Shown: positions 11,378 to 26,891 of the stretch, piece after piece
Layout: the number at the start of each line of letters is the position of its first letter
Numbering within the stretch: the first letter of the stretch is position 1
Source: Chloroflexota bacterium
Lineage (GTDB): Bacteria > Chloroflexota > Dormibacteria > CF-121
Direction of reading: 5' to 3'
DNA: 42,391 nt
Assembly: GCA_005881715.1 (NCBI GenBank)
Contig: VBEE01000060.1
Coordinates: 1-42,391, forward strand
Made by a program: the position numbers and the translations under genes
Notes under the pieces: model-generated
Database searches by the model: none
Seen by the model: the letters and a program-made list of their open reading frames with translations, nothing else
Told to the model about the DNA's origin: nothing

Positions 11378-13486
11378 ATGAGCCGCAGACTCGAGCCACA
11401 GGACCTCTACGCCATCAAGCTCGTGGAAGACCCACAGATCGCGCCAGACGGGGAGCGCATCGCGTACGTCAAGGCGGAGATCGATCGCCAGACCTATGAC
11501 TATCACCGGAGCATCTGGGTCATCACGGTGGGTGGAACGCAGGGCCGCCGCTACACCGCCGGCGACAACGACACCACCCCCCGCTGGTCGCCGGACGGCC
11601 GGTCGCTGGCCTTTCTCCGGGCACCCGCCGGCGAGGTCAAACCGAAGAACGAAGATGAGCGCGACCGCGGGATCGCGAAGGCCCAGCTGTGGGTCCTTCC
11701 GGCCGACGGCGGCGAGGCGCGTCAGCTGACCCGGGCCAGGGAGGGTGTCGGCGAACCGGAATGGTCGCCCGATGGGGCGTTCATCGTCTATTCAGCGGAG
11801 GTTGGGGAGCCCGACGACCCCGAGGCTGAGGACGCCAGCCTGCACGACAGGCGAGTCCCCGCGGTCAGGACGATCGACCGGCTCTGGAACCGCTTCGACG
11901 GCAAGGGCTGGATCTACGAGCGTCGATCCCACCTCTTTCGGATCGCGGTTGGGGGCGGCGAGCCCGAGCAGCTCACCGATGGCGACTGGGACGATGGCTC
12001 GCCAGCTTTCTCACCGGACGGGCGACAGATCGCCTTTACCTCGGACCGCAGCGAGGAGCGGTGGAGCTGGCCGGCCAACGACATCTGGGTGCTTGACGTG
12101 CCCACGAAACGGCTGACGCGGCTGACGGACGAGACCGTGTACGCGGGATCGCCGGCCTGGTCGCCGGATGGGCGTCGCCTCGCCTTCACCGCGTCCCCAC
12201 GACGCCATGAAGACGGCTACACGGATCTGATGGTGGCGCAAGCCGACAGGCCGGGATCCGTCCGAAGACTGACCGAGAACTTCAGCCCGACCTTTGCGGA
12301 CACCTGCATCGATGATCAACGGGCGTTCCATGGATCACCGCACCTCTACTGGTCGCCGGACGGCGCCCGGGTCTATTCGCAGGCGGCGGGCCGAGGCGCG
12401 ACGCTGATCTATGCGGCGCCCAGCGGCGGTGGGAATCCGCAGGCTGTCGTCGAAGGGCAATGCCGCGTTTACGGCTTCAGCATGGATCGGGAGCGGCGGC
12501 GGATGGCGCTGGCCATCTCCGATCCCTCGACCCCGGGCGATCTCTTCGTTCAAGGCACTGCGGAGGGCGGCCAGACCGCGCGGCTCACAGACCTCAACGA
12601 CGAGCTATTCCGACAGGTGGAGCTGGCGCGACCCGAAGAGTTCAGCTTCACGGGCGCCGACGGCTGGGACATCCAGGGTTGGATCATCCAGCCCAGCCCC
12701 CAGCCGAACCCTCACCCACAGGCGGGGGAGGGGAAAAGCGAGCGGCCGCCCGCCATCCTCGAGATCCATGGCGGCCCGATGGCGATGTATGGCTGGAGCT
12801 TCTTCTTCGAGTTTCAGCTGCTGGCCTCGCACGGGTACGCCGTGGTGTACACGAATCCTCGCGGCAGCACGGGCTACGGCCGCGACTTCTCAGCGGCGGT
12901 CAGTCACGACTGGGGTGGCAAGGACTTCGAGGACATCATGGCGGGGCTCGACGCCGCCGTCGCCAGGGGATGGATCGATCCGCAACGTCTCGGTGTCGCA
13001 GGCGGTAGCTATGGCGGGTACATGACCAACTGGGCGATCGGCCACACGGACCGCTTCAAGGCGGCGGTCACGATGCGGTGCGTGAGCAACCTGGCGTCCA
13101 TCTTCGGCACCGGCGACCTCGACTGGATCCTGACCATCGACATGATGGACGGCGTCCCCTGGAAGAACCTCGACTGGCTGATGGACCGGTCGCCGATCAC
13201 CTATGTCGAGAAGATCACGACGCCCCTGCTGATCCTCCACAGCGATCGAGACCTCCGCTGCCCGATTTCCGAAGGTGAGCAGATGTTCACCGCGCTCAAG
13301 CTCCTGGGGCGCGAGGTCAGGATGGTTCGCTTCGAGGGGCAGTCTCATGACCTGTCGCGCAGCGGTCATCCGCGCTCCAGGGTCATCCGGCTGCGCCACA
13401 TCGTCGGCTGGTTTATCTCGCACATTCGGACAGAGGTCATCCGGCCGAAGGGAGAGCTGGCCCGAGCCGGGGCCGCGGGGGAATGA
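11378..13486 (+). CDS. S9 family (prolyl oligopeptidase/acylaminoacyl) peptidase
   Basis: A 702-aa serine peptidase with an N-terminal beta-propeller and a C-terminal alpha/beta-hydrolase domain. WD/TolB-like blades are seen as TPRWSPDGRSLAFLR, EPEWSPDGAFIVYS, SPAFSPDGRQIAFTSD and SPAWSPDGRRLAFTA. The catalytic domain shows HGGPMAMYG and the nucleophile elbow GGSYGGYM (Ser544). Asp625 lies in HSDRDLRCP and His657 in EGQSHD, so the triad is complete. No signal peptide is visible, so it is probably cytoplasmic, degrading oligopeptides. GGGAGG precedes the ATG. Residues about 439-455 (PSPQPNPHPQAGEGK) are encoded by an in-frame copy of the dispersed repeat, in the loop leading into the hydrolase domain. 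It converges on rpoC. Confidence 0.95.
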   Translation: MSRRLEPQDLYAIKLVEDPQIAPDGERIAYVKAEIDRQTYDYHRSIWVITVGGTQGRRYTAGDNDTTPRWSPDGRSLAFLRAPAGEVKPKNEDERDRGIAKAQLWVLPADGGEARQLTRAREGVGEPEWSPDGAFIVYSAEVGEPDDPEAEDASLHDRRVPAVRTIDRLWNRFDGKGWIYERRSHLFRIAVGGGEPEQLTDGDWDDGSPAFSPDGRQIAFTSDRSEERWSWPANDIWVLDVPTKRLTRLTDETVYAGSPAWSPDGRRLAFTASPRRHEDGYTDLMVAQADRPGSVRRLTENFSPTFADTCIDDQRAFHGSPHLYWSPDGARVYSQAAGRGATLIYAAPSGGGNPQAVVEGQCRVYGFSMDRERRRMALAISDPSTPGDLFVQGTAEGGQTARLTDLNDELFRQVELARPEEFSFTGADGWDIQGWIIQPSPQPNPHPQAGEGKSERPPAILEIHGGPMAMYGWSFFFEFQLLASHGYAVVYTNPRGSTGYGRDFSAAVSHDWGGKDFEDIMAGLDAAVARGWIDPQRLGVAGGSYGGYMTNWAIGHTDRFKAAVTMRCVSNLASIFGTGDLDWILTIDMMDGVPWKNLDWLMDRSPITYVEKITTPLLILHSDRDLRCPISEGEQMFTALKLLGREVRMVRFEGQSHDLSRSGHPRSRVIRLRHIVGWFISHIRTEVIRPKGELARAGAAGE
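12700..12742. repeat. Dispersed palindromic repeat, copy D, in frame inside the S9 peptidase
   Basis: The sequence CCGAACCCTCACCC, followed by ACAGGCGGGGGAGGGGAAA, matches the intergenic copies at 8191 and 13493. It is translated as PNPHPQAGEGK and keeps the peptidase frame open. The corresponding loop in relatives normally joins the last propeller region to the hydrolase core (GWIIQP...AILEIHGGP), a site that tolerates insertions. Confidence 0.75.
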
Positions 13487-13492
13487 AGGCCC

Positions 13493-13536
13493 CCACCCTG
13501 ACCCTCCCCCGCAAGCGGGGGAGGGAAAGTGGGTTC
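13493..13536. repeat. Dispersed palindromic repeat, copy B (bidirectional terminator position)
   Basis: This is the best-formed copy: CACCCTGACCCTCCCCCGC, loop AA, then GCGGGGGAGGGAAAGTGGG. The inner stem CCCTCCCCCGC/GCGGGGGAGGG is an uninterrupted 11-bp palindrome. It fills the 57-nt gap between the convergent stops of the S9 peptidase and rpoC, so it probably serves both as a terminator. Confidence 0.8.
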
Positions 13537-13543
13537 GTTCGCG

Positions 13544-17782
<4,239 letters not shown>

Positions 17783-17785
17783 GTA

Positions 17786-21337
<3,552 letters not shown>

Positions 21338-21654
21338 GGACTCTCCTTTCAGATGAAGCAGGAAAAAAGGGTGGGCAGGCGAATGGTGCTAGGGACGCGG
21401 AAAGGCAACCCAGGAAGCACCGAACGGCAATAGTACCATCAGGGTACCCAGGGTGTCAAGCGCGCAAACATCCTCGTCGCGAAACCGGAGTCTCGCGAGC
21501 GGGCCCGGGGCAGGTTCCCCGGGTTGGGGAAAGTCGGTCAGGTCGTCGTTGTGAAGTCGATCAGCCTAATCGGGCGTTAGTCTAGCACTCCCCGTGCCCC
21601 AGGGGAAGAGGTTCTGGCGGGATCACGCCCGGCTGGAGGATGGGGCGGCTGGAA
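21338..21654 (-). promoter_or_regulatory. rpoB upstream region: leader, promoter and GC-rich hairpin
   Basis: This 317-nt gap holds no gene I can support. From rpoB outward there is an ~85-nt leader, the promoter at 21430-21459, and an inverted repeat at 21504-21523 (7-bp arms CCCGGGG/CCCCGGG, 6-nt loop). The hairpin has no U-tract but is placed to end transcripts from the corA unit. Confidence 0.55.
21430..21459 (-). promoter_or_regulatory. Sigma70-type promoter of rpoBC
   Basis: On the minus strand, TTGACA (21454-21459) and TACTAT (21430-21435) are spaced 18 nt apart, the same spacing as at rpsL. The predicted start is near 21423, leaving an ~85-nt leader. It gives rpoBC a promoter separate from the rplJL leader. 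Confidence 0.75.
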
Positions 21655-21789
21655 TCAGGGCGAGAAGGGCGATGAGGGCTGTTGGATCCCAAACCAGGTC
21701 AGCCCCGGTATCGGGACTCCCAGGACGAACAGCACGAATCCGGTAATCACCCCGAGAACCAGCACGAACATGAGCATCCAGCGAAACAT
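21655..21789 (-). CDS. Small single-span membrane protein (44 aa)
   Basis: A 44-residue protein starting MFRWMLMFVLVLGVITGFVL at ATG 21787-21789, with GGAGGG eight bases upstream. One hydrophobic helix covers about residues 4-26 and is followed by a short polar tail ending QQPSSPFSP. The frame is open further upstream to 21879, but that part overlaps corA and lacks a ribosome-binding site. It lies 49 nt after corA and may be cotranscribed. I do not recognise the family. The strong ribosome-binding site plus a clean helix supports a real gene. Confidence 0.6.
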   Translation of the reverse strand: MFRWMLMFVLVLGVITGFVLFVLGVPIPGLTWFGIQQPSSPFSP

Positions 21790-21838
21790 GGATCGACCCT
21801 CCGAGTAGCACAACGGCGGCCGCCGGCCAAACCTTGGG

Positions 21839-22909
21839 TCAGATCCAGCCCAGCCGGCGGTAGTACCAGAGCTGGCCACCGGCCGTCGCCGCCATCACCC
21901 CGACGGCCAGGATCCAGAAGGTCCAGGCGGGCACAATGTGGCCCACCAACCAGGCGAAGTTCATCCCGAAAAAGCCGGTCACGAACGTCAACGGCAGGAA
22001 GAGGGTGGCGAACACGGTGAGCCGGGTGATCCTCAGGTTCAGCCGGTTCGAGACGGTCGAGAGGTAGACGTCCATGGCGCTGGCCAGGAGGTCGCGCAGG
22101 GAGTCGACCGTCTCGTACTGGCGGACGAGGTGGTCGTAGACGTCGCGGTAGTAGATCGACATCTCCTTGTCCTGCGGATCGCCGATCGCCCGGGTGGTCA
22201 GCCGCTGGAAGACGTCGCGCTGCGCGCCCAGCACCTTTCGCAGGTCCACGACGGTCCGCTTCAGATCGGATAGGGTTGTCAGGGCCGCCGTGTCCGGGCG
22301 GTCGATGATCGTGTCCTCCAGCCTGTCCGTGGCGTCGTCAACCTCCTCGAGCACCGGAAACAGGGCATCCACCAGCTGGTCCACCACGAGGTAGAAAAGG
22401 AAGGGCAGGCTTCGGCGGGTGAGGTCGGGGTTCTCCTTGATGCGCTGCCGGAGGTCGGCGAGCGGCTCCGACGGCTCGAGGTGCACGCTCACCAGGTACT
22501 GGGGCGAAACATAGATGTGATGCTCGCGGACCTCCGCCCGTTCGTTCACCAGCTCGGCCGTGAAGAGGACGACGAAGGCGTAGCCGGGGAACTCCTCCAC
22601 CTTGGGCCGCTGGTTGCGGTTGCGGATATCCTCCAGCGTCAGCGGGTGAAACTTGAAGGTCTTCTCCAGCAGGTCGAAGTCCGCGTCGCCCGGATTCTCG
22701 ATGTCGAGCCAGAAGCCCTGCTTCCCGTCCTTCAGGCAGGCCAGGAGGCTGTTGGCCGTGGGCTCAAGCTGCGGTCCATCGGTGGCGACCAGGTGCCGGA
22801 TGGAGCCCTGCTCCCGGTCGCCCTGGCGCTCGGCCACGTTGGCCGGCGCGGTGCTGGACCGCGCCGGTTTCGTGGTTTGCCTACTTGATTTCCGCGCCAG
22901 CGCCGGCAT
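21839..22909 (-). CDS. corA: CorA-family Mg2+/Co2+ transporter
   Basis: CorA forms a pentameric inner-membrane channel for magnesium. The protein (356 aa from the ATG) has a large cytoplasmic N-terminal domain, with [18 protein letters not shown] as a family landmark, a long coiled helix, and two C-terminal helices. Helix 1 ends in the diagnostic FGMN motif ([10 protein letters not shown]). Helix 2 and a basic tail (YYRRLGWI) close the protein. The ATG at 22907-22909 lies 29 nt inside rplL. A GTG at about 22837 would avoid that but has no better ribosome-binding site. The first ~35 residues look like unstructured extension, so the start is uncertain. It interrupts the usual rplL-rpoB junction. 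Confidence 0.9.
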   Translation of the reverse strand: MPALARKSSRQTTKPARSSTAPANVAERQGDREQGSIRHLVATDGPQLEPTANSLLACLKDGKQGFWLDIENPGDADFDLLEKTFKFHPLTLEDIRNRNQRPKVEEFPGYAFVVLFTAELVNERAEVREHHIYVSPQYLVSVHLEPSEPLADLRQRIKENPDLTRRSLPFLFYLVVDQLVDALFPVLEEVDDATDRLEDTIIDRPDTAALTTLSDLKRTVVDLRKVLGAQRDVFQRLTTRAIGDPQDKEMSIYYRDVYDHLVRQYETVDSLRDLLASAMDVYLSTVSNRLNLRITRLTVFATLFLPLTFVTGFFGMNFAWLVGHIVPAWTFWILAVGVMAATAGGQLWYYRRLGWI

Positions 22910-23270
22910 CCTTCAATTTCTTGAGGACGCTTTCCGCCTCCTCCCGATTGACGCCCTGCTTGACCGGCTTCGGGGCCTGGTCGACCAGGTCCTTGGCTTC
23001 CTTCAGCCCAAGCCCGGTGATCTCGCGGACCACCTTGATCACGCCAATCTTGGCGTCGCCGGGGGAGGTGAGCACGACCTGGAACTCGGTCTGCTCGGCT
23101 TCCGGCGCCGCCGCGGCTGCACTTCCTGCGGCGGGGGCCGCGGCCACCGCCACCGGAGCGGCCGCCGTAACGCCGAACTCGTTCTCGATGGCCTTGATGG
23201 CGTTCATCACGTCCACCACAGTCCACTCTTTCAACGCCGAAACGAAATCGTCGACACTGACTTTTGCCAT
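22881..23270 (-). CDS. rplL: Ribosomal protein L7/L12
   Basis: L7/L12 (129 aa) forms the stalk that recruits and activates translational GTPases. It has the N-terminal dimerisation domain (about 1-35), an Ala/Pro hinge ([20 protein letters not shown], about 36-56), and the C-terminal factor-binding domain. That domain carries [20 protein letters not shown] and the final [13 protein letters not shown]. The family and length match. It follows rplJ by 9 nt. Confidence 0.98.
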   Translation of the reverse strand: MAKVSVDDFVSALKEWTVVDVMNAIKAIENEFGVTAAAPVAVAAAPAAGSAAAAAPEAEQTEFQVVLTSPGDAKIGVIKVVREITGLGLKEAKDLVDQAPKPVKQGVNREEAESVLKKLKDAGAGAEIK

Positions 23271-23279
23271 GAGTTCCTC

Positions 23280-23861
23280 CTAACTTGCGGCCGGCGCGCC
23301 GGCCGGTGACTGCGATTCTTTCTGACTGCGAAGGGCGTCGAGCGTACGGGCGAGCTTTACGACGGGGGCCTGCAACACGCTGGCCAGATTGCCGAGAGGG
23401 GCCTGCATCGCGCCGAGCAGCCGGCTGAGCAGCACCTCGCGGGAGGGGAGATCGGCGAGTTCCGTGACGGCGTCCGCCTTGATCACCTGGCCTTCGAGCA
23501 GGCCGGCCTTGATCACCATCTTCCGGTTGGCCCGGATGTACTCGTTCAGGATGCGGGCGGGGGCCGAGACGTCATCGACGGCGAACAGCATCGCGACCGG
23601 CCCCACCAGCTCGGCGCTGAGCGGCTCGTAGCCGGCGGCCCTGGCGGCCCGCCGCGCCAGCGTGTTTTTGACGACGACCATCTCGATGCCGCCACCACGC
23701 AGCTTGCTGCGCAGCTCCCGCATCTGGCCGACCGTCATGCCGCGGTAGTCCGCGAGCACCGCGGTCGACGACGCCTTCAGCCGGGCGGTGATGTCGGCGA
23801 CCGTCGCCGCCTTCTCCGCCTTCTTGTCGATCTTCTCTTGTTTCTTCAGCGCCGTGGCCAA
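23280..23861 (-). CDS. rplJ: Ribosomal protein L10
   Basis: L10 (193 aa) anchors L7/L12 dimers to the ribosome and represses its own mRNA. The rRNA-binding N-terminal domain includes DYRGMTVGQMRELRSKLR and VVKNTLARRA. The C-terminal helix is followed by an Ser/Ala/Pro-rich tail (QKESQSPAGAPAAS). The start is TTG at 23859-23861, with GGAGG seven bases upstream. That Shine-Dalgarno is part of a terminator stem (23863-23892), so initiation and transcription are both likely controlled by the leader. The protein has 10-20 more residues than the common 165-175. Confidence 0.97.
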   Translation of the reverse strand: MATALKKQEKIDKKAEKAATVADITARLKASSTAVLADYRGMTVGQMRELRSKLRGGGIEMVVVKNTLARRAARAAGYEPLSAELVGPVAMLFAVDDVSAPARILNEYIRANRKMVIKAGLLEGQVIKADAVTELADLPSREVLLSRLLGAMQAPLGNLASVLQAPVVKLARTLDALRSQKESQSPAGAPAAS

Positions 23862-23955
23862 TAAAAAACCTCCTTCGCACCAGGCGAGGAGGCTTCAGAC
23901 CCTAGCTCGCCTGCGCTGGACATTGAGCCGGATCGACGGCACCAGCGGTCTTCGG
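23862..23955 (-). ncRNA. L10 leader with antiterminator/terminator switch
   Basis: The leader carries the L10-leader-type segment CGAAGACCGCTGGTG (23940-23954). Its CGCTGG pairs with CCAGCG (23914-23919). Downstream, CAGGCGAG (23906-23913) can pair with CTCGCCTG (23881-23888) as an antiterminator. Alternatively, CCTCCTCGC (23884-23892) can pair with GCGAAGGAGG (23869-23878), followed directly by six Ts (23863-23868), a classic intrinsic terminator. The two stems share bases 23884-23888, so they exclude each other. The terminator arm contains the rplJ Shine-Dalgarno. Known L10 leaders bind the L10(L12)4 complex; the exact effect here is inferred. Confidence 0.8.
23863..23892 (-). terminator. 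Rho-independent attenuator before rplJ
   Basis: A stem of CCTCCTCGC with GCGAAGGAGG (one bulge) is followed by TTTTTT, ending two bases before the TTG start. It forms part of the L10 leader and competes with an 8-bp antiterminator. Confidence 0.75.
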
Positions 23956-23978
23956 CTATTCAGTTGTCGCGGATCGTG

Positions 23979-23987
23979 AGTATATCA
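23979..23987 (-). promoter_or_regulatory. Candidate extended -10 promoter for rplJL
   Basis: TGATATACT is an extended -10 (TGn plus TATACT). Its TGA is also the stop codon of the DUF1801 gene. No convincing -35 is seen. The predicted start at about 23972 gives a ~110-nt leader that contains the whole L10 element. Confidence 0.5.
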
Positions 23988-24371
23988 GCCGCCGTTGCGC
24001 AATGCCCGCACGGCGTCACTGACCAGCTGGCGAACGGCCGGGGCGCCGGCCGCCTCCGCCGAGGTCAGCTTGACGTGTCGGATTCCGGTGCCGGTGCCTT
24101 CCAGCAACCCCTGCGGATCCGCCAGGCCGGCGCCGTTGGTTAGCCCGAGATTGACCCGCTCTTTCTGCGGCGAGATCACCGCGAAGACGCCCTCCCGACC
24201 GCCCCCGGCTCCGTACTGGATGACCTTCCACCCGGGAAAGACCTTTTCGGTGGCGCCCGGGAGCACCGAGAGGATCACCTCGCGGGTCTTGACCGCGATC
24301 ACTCGCACCTGCGGCGAGTAGCCCTTCAGGAAGGTGTCGACGGCGGGGTCGCCGGTCTTCTCGTTCGCCAT
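23985..24371 (-). CDS. DUF1801 (YdhG-like) protein
   Basis: A 128-aa soluble protein with the DUF1801 pattern: an N-terminal helix ending in VREVIL-like TREVILSVLPGATEKVFPGW, the KVIQYGAGG strand, FAVISPQKERVNLGLTNGA, and a C-terminal helix with IRHVKLTS. The fold is related to SCP2-like/YdhG domains. Its biochemical role is unknown, though some relatives bind iron or heme-related ligands. It sits 14 nt after rplA and before the L10 leader, an unusual insertion into the rplKA-rplJL block. Confidence 0.85.
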   Translation of the reverse strand: MANEKTGDPAVDTFLKGYSPQVRVIAVKTREVILSVLPGATEKVFPGWKVIQYGAGGGREGVFAVISPQKERVNLGLTNGAGLADPQGLLEGTGTGIRHVKLTSAEAAGAPAVRQLVSDAVRALRNGG

Positions 24372-24385
24372 ACGACGGGGCCGGG

Positions 24386-25090
24386 TTAACTCATCCGGCC
24401 GGCGGCGACCGGGTCGACGGGCACGCTCGGACCCATCGTGGGCGACAGGTAGACCGAGCGGAGATACTGCCCCTTGGCGGAGCTGGGCTTGGCCCGGACC
24501 ACCGCGTCCATCAGCGCGACGAAGTTATCGCGCAGCTGCGTCTCGCTGTAGGAGGCCTTCCCGATATTCGTGTGAATGATGCCGGTTTTGTCAACGCGAT
24601 ACTCGATCCGGCCACCCTGGATGTCCTTGACCGCCCTGGCGATGTCGAAGGTGACGGTGCCGGCGCGCGGGTTCGGCATCAGGCCGCGTGGCCCCAGGAT
24701 TTTGCCAAGCCGGCCGACCTGACCCATCATGTCGGGCGTTGCCAGAGCGACGTCAAAATCGAGCCAGCCTTCCTGGATCCGCTTCACCAGGTCGTCGCCC
24801 CCGACATAATCGGCGCCGGCCTCGGTCGCCTCGCGCGCTTTCTCGCCGGCGGCGAACACGAGCACCCGGCGCTTCTTGCCGGTGCCGTGCGGCAGCACCA
24901 CCGAGCCGCGCACCATCTGGTCGGCGTGGCGCGGGTCGACGCCCAGCCTCAGGTGCGCCTCGATCGAGCCGTCGAACTTCGAGGTCGAACTCTTCAGCAC
25001 TAGCCGCACGGCGTCATCGGGCGCGTAGGGCTCGGTTCGCTGGATTGCCTTGGCCGCCTCCTTGTACTTCTTACCTCGAGCCGGCGGCAT
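24386..25090 (-). CDS. rplA: Ribosomal protein L1
   Basis: L1 (234 aa) forms the mobile L1 stalk near the E-site and in many bacteria represses the rplKA mRNA. It has the landmarks [55 protein letters not shown] and the final [18 protein letters not shown]. Its ATG shares a base with the rplK stop (TGATG), so the two are coupled. Confidence 0.98.
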   Translation of the reverse strand: MPPARGKKYKEAAKAIQRTEPYAPDDAVRLVLKSSTSKFDGSIEAHLRLGVDPRHADQMVRGSVVLPHGTGKKRRVLVFAAGEKAREATEAGADYVGGDDLVKRIQEGWLDFDVALATPDMMGQVGRLGKILGPRGLMPNPRAGTVTFDIARAVKDIQGGRIEYRVDKTGIIHTNIGKASYSETQLRDNFVALMDAVVRAKPSSAKGQYLRSVYLSPTMGPSVPVDPVAAGRMS

Positions 25091-25518
25091 CAGGCCGACA
25101 CCTCGATGCCCAGTGAGCGCGCGGTCCCCTCGATCATCTTCATGGCCGCCTCGACGTCGTAGGCGTTGAGGTCCTTCAACTTCAGCTGGGCGATCTCGCG
25201 GACCTGCTGCCGGCTGACCTTGCCCACCGTTTCCTTGTTCGGCTTGGCCGAACCTTTCTCAACGCCGGCGGCCTTCTTCAGCAATGCCGCCGCGGGCGGG
25301 GTCTTGGTGATGAAGGTGAACGTGCGGTCCTCGAAGATCGTGATCTCGACCGGGATCACCTGGCCGGCCATCGAGGCCGTGCGATCGTTGTAGGTCTTGA
25401 CGAACTCCATGATGTTGACGCCGTGCGGGCCGAGGGCCGTGCCAACCGGCGGCGCCGGCGTCGCCTTGCCTGCCTCCATCTGGATCTTGACGATCGCTTT
25501 GACTTTCTTCTTCCCCAT
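25090..25518 (-). CDS. rplK: Ribosomal protein L11
   Basis: L11 (142 aa) forms the GTPase-associated centre with 23S rRNA and is the thiostrepton target. The N-terminal domain has the PxG motif in [20 protein letters not shown]. The C-terminal RNA-binding domain shows [15 protein letters not shown] and [19 protein letters not shown]. Its start overlaps the nusG stop by one base (TAATG). Length and motifs are standard. Confidence 0.98.
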   Translation of the reverse strand: MGKKKVKAIVKIQMEAGKATPAPPVGTALGPHGVNIMEFVKTYNDRTASMAGQVIPVEITIFEDRTFTFITKTPPAAALLKKAAGVEKGSAKPNKETVGKVSRQQVREIAQLKLKDLNAYDVEAAMKMIEGTARSLGIEVSA

Positions 25519-26270
25519 TACTTCAGCCGCTCCACCTGGAGGAGGTCGAGCTCGACCGGGGTCTCCCGGCCGAACATGTTGACCAGCACTTTGAGCTTGC
25601 CTTTGTCGGCGTTGATCTCATCGACCTTGCCGTGGAAGTCGGAGAAGGGCCCGTCGATGACGCGCACGTTCTCACCGACCTGGTATTCCACCCGGACCTT
25701 GGGCGCCTCGGCCTTGATCTGCTTCTGGATCGACTTGATCTCCTTCTCCTGCAGGGGCACCGGCTTGTTGCCCGAGCCGACGAAGCTGGTCACGCCGGGC
25801 GTGTTCCGCACCACGTACCAGGACTCGTCGGACATGATCATGTTGACCAGGATGTAGCCCGGGAAGGTGCGCTTCGCCACGTGGCGGCGCTGGCCGTCCT
25901 TGATCTCGATGACGTCCTCGGTCGGCACGAGCACCTCGAAGATCCGGTCGTGCATGTCCATCGAGTCGACGCGCTTCATCAGGTTGTTGCGCACTTTCTC
26001 TTCATGACCGGAGTAGGCGTGCACGACATACCAGTGCGGCTCGCCCTCCGCCGCAACCGGCTTGCTGGCGACGTCGCCGGGCACCACCGCGGGCGGGGCG
26101 GACGGCGTTTCCGGCGGGGCCGGATGCCCCTCGCCGACCGTGACTCGCTCGCCGGTCCAGATCCGGCCGGCTTCAGCGGCTTCTTTGGGCGCGGGACGGC
26201 GACCGCGCGCCTTCGCGGGGGCGGACGCGGCCGCCTCTTGCGGCTTGCCGTTCTGCGGCGTCTCGTTCAT
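25518..26270 (-). CDS. nusG: Transcription termination/antitermination factor NusG
   Basis: NusG links RNA polymerase to ribosomal S10 or Rho. The NGN domain begins at [19 protein letters not shown] and includes [11 protein letters not shown] and TPGVTSFVG. The KOW domain follows with [18 protein letters not shown] and [17 protein letters not shown]. An Ala/Pro-rich N-terminal extension of about 80 residues precedes the NGN, as in many high-GC bacteria. I use ATG 26268-26270 (250 aa), 7 nt after the secE stop. A start 13 codons earlier would overlap secE. Confidence 0.95.
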   Translation of the reverse strand: MNETPQNGKPQEAAASAPAKARGRRPAPKEAAEAGRIWTGERVTVGEGHPAPPETPSAPPAVVPGDVASKPVAAEGEPHWYVVHAYSGHEEKVRNNLMKRVDSMDMHDRIFEVLVPTEDVIEIKDGQRRHVAKRTFPGYILVNMIMSDESWYVVRNTPGVTSFVGSGNKPVPLQEKEIKSIQKQIKAEAPKVRVEYQVGENVRVIDGPFSDFHGKVDEINADKGKLKVLVNMFGRETPVELDLLQVERLK

Positions 26271-26277
26271 CTCTGTC

Positions 26278-26535
26278 TCAGCCAACTTTGGGGAACTCCA
26301 CTTTGACAAGGGTCTGGGTCAACACGTAGTCGATCAGTCCAAGCAGGACCGATACCACGATGACGGTCACGATCACGACAAACGTCATCGTCCGCAGCTC
26401 GCCCCAGCTGGGCCAGATGACCTTGCGGAGCTCGCCGACGATGTCCTCGAAATTCCGGACGAGGCCCCGGCGCGGTGAGGGAGTCGTGCGTTGCACTCTG
26501 TTCGACCTCGATTCGGTAGGAACGGCCCTGGCCAT
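26278..26535 (-). CDS. secE: Preprotein translocase subunit SecE
   Basis: SecE (85 aa) is the essential clamp of the SecYEG channel. It has a short basic N-terminus, the amphipathic helix FEDIVGELRKVIWPSWGELR (the WP motif is diagnostic) and one transmembrane helix (TMTFVVIVTVIVVSVLLGLI). This is the single-span form found in most bacteria. It lies between tRNA-Trp (18 nt upstream) and nusG (7 nt downstream). Confidence 0.96.
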   Translation of the reverse strand: MARAVPTESRSNRVQRTTPSPRRGLVRNFEDIVGELRKVIWPSWGELRTMTFVVIVTVIVVSVLLGLIDYVLTQTLVKVEFPKVG

Positions 26536-26553
26536 GGTAGTTATACCTGAGTC

Positions 26554-26629
26554 TGGCAGGGGTGGAGCGACTCGAACGCCCGACCCGCGGTTTTGGAGAC
26601 CGCTGCTCTACCAACTGAGCTACACCCCT
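26554..26629 (-). tRNA. trnW: tRNA-Trp (CCA anticodon)
   Basis: A 73-nt cloverleaf (26557-26629) plus encoded CCA (26554-26556). Acceptor arms AGGGGTG/CACCCCT pair fully. The anticodon stem GCGGT/ACCGC encloses loop CTCCAAA, giving anticodon CCA. The D-arm (TAGCTCAGTTGG) and T-loop (TTCGAGT) are canonical. It lies between rpmG and secE in the same direction, a conserved arrangement. Confidence 0.98.
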
Positions 26630-26667
26630 GTGCCGGTCGGCGCCAACAGTATAAGAAGGTTGCCACC

Positions 26668-26826
26668 CTACTTGGTTTCCTTGTGGGCGGTGTGTTTCCG
26701 GCACCGGGGGCAGAACTTCTGGATCTCCAGCCGGTCGGGATCGTTCTTCTTGTTCTTGACGGTGGTGTAATTGCGCTCCTTACAGGTCTGACATTGCAGG
26801 GTGATGGTCGAGGCTAGGGCAGGCAT
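26668..26826 (-). CDS. rpmG: Ribosomal protein L33 (zinc-ribbon form)
   Basis: A 52-aa protein starting [20 protein letters not shown] and ending [14 protein letters not shown] with a TAG stop. The two CxxC pairs (Cys12/15 and Cys39/42) mark the zinc-binding C+ form of L33, and [20 protein letters not shown] is the family core. L33 sits near the 50S E-site. It is the first gene of rpmG-trnW-secE-nusG-rplKA, behind the promoter at 26892-26920. It is short and easily missed. Confidence 0.95.
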   Translation of the reverse strand: MPALASTITLQCQTCKERNYTTVKNKKNDPDRLEIQKFCPRCRKHTAHKETK

Positions 26827-26858
26827 TGATCTCCAGGGGTGAAAAAGAGTCCAGACAC

Positions 26859-26882
26859 AAAAAAGACCTAGCGACTGCTAGG
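26859..26882 (-). terminator. Promoter-proximal hairpin with U-tract in the rpmG leader
   Basis: On the minus strand, CCTAGC-AGTC-GCTAGG forms a perfect 6-bp stem (7-8 with flanking G and TC) followed by TTTTTT. It starts about 3 nt after the predicted start site and lies 33 nt before the rpmG ATG. It looks like an intrinsic terminator but sits at the very 5' end of the transcript. It could also end read-through from the upstream L,D-transpeptidase gene. Confidence 0.7.
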
Positions 26883-26891
26883 CGAATTCAA

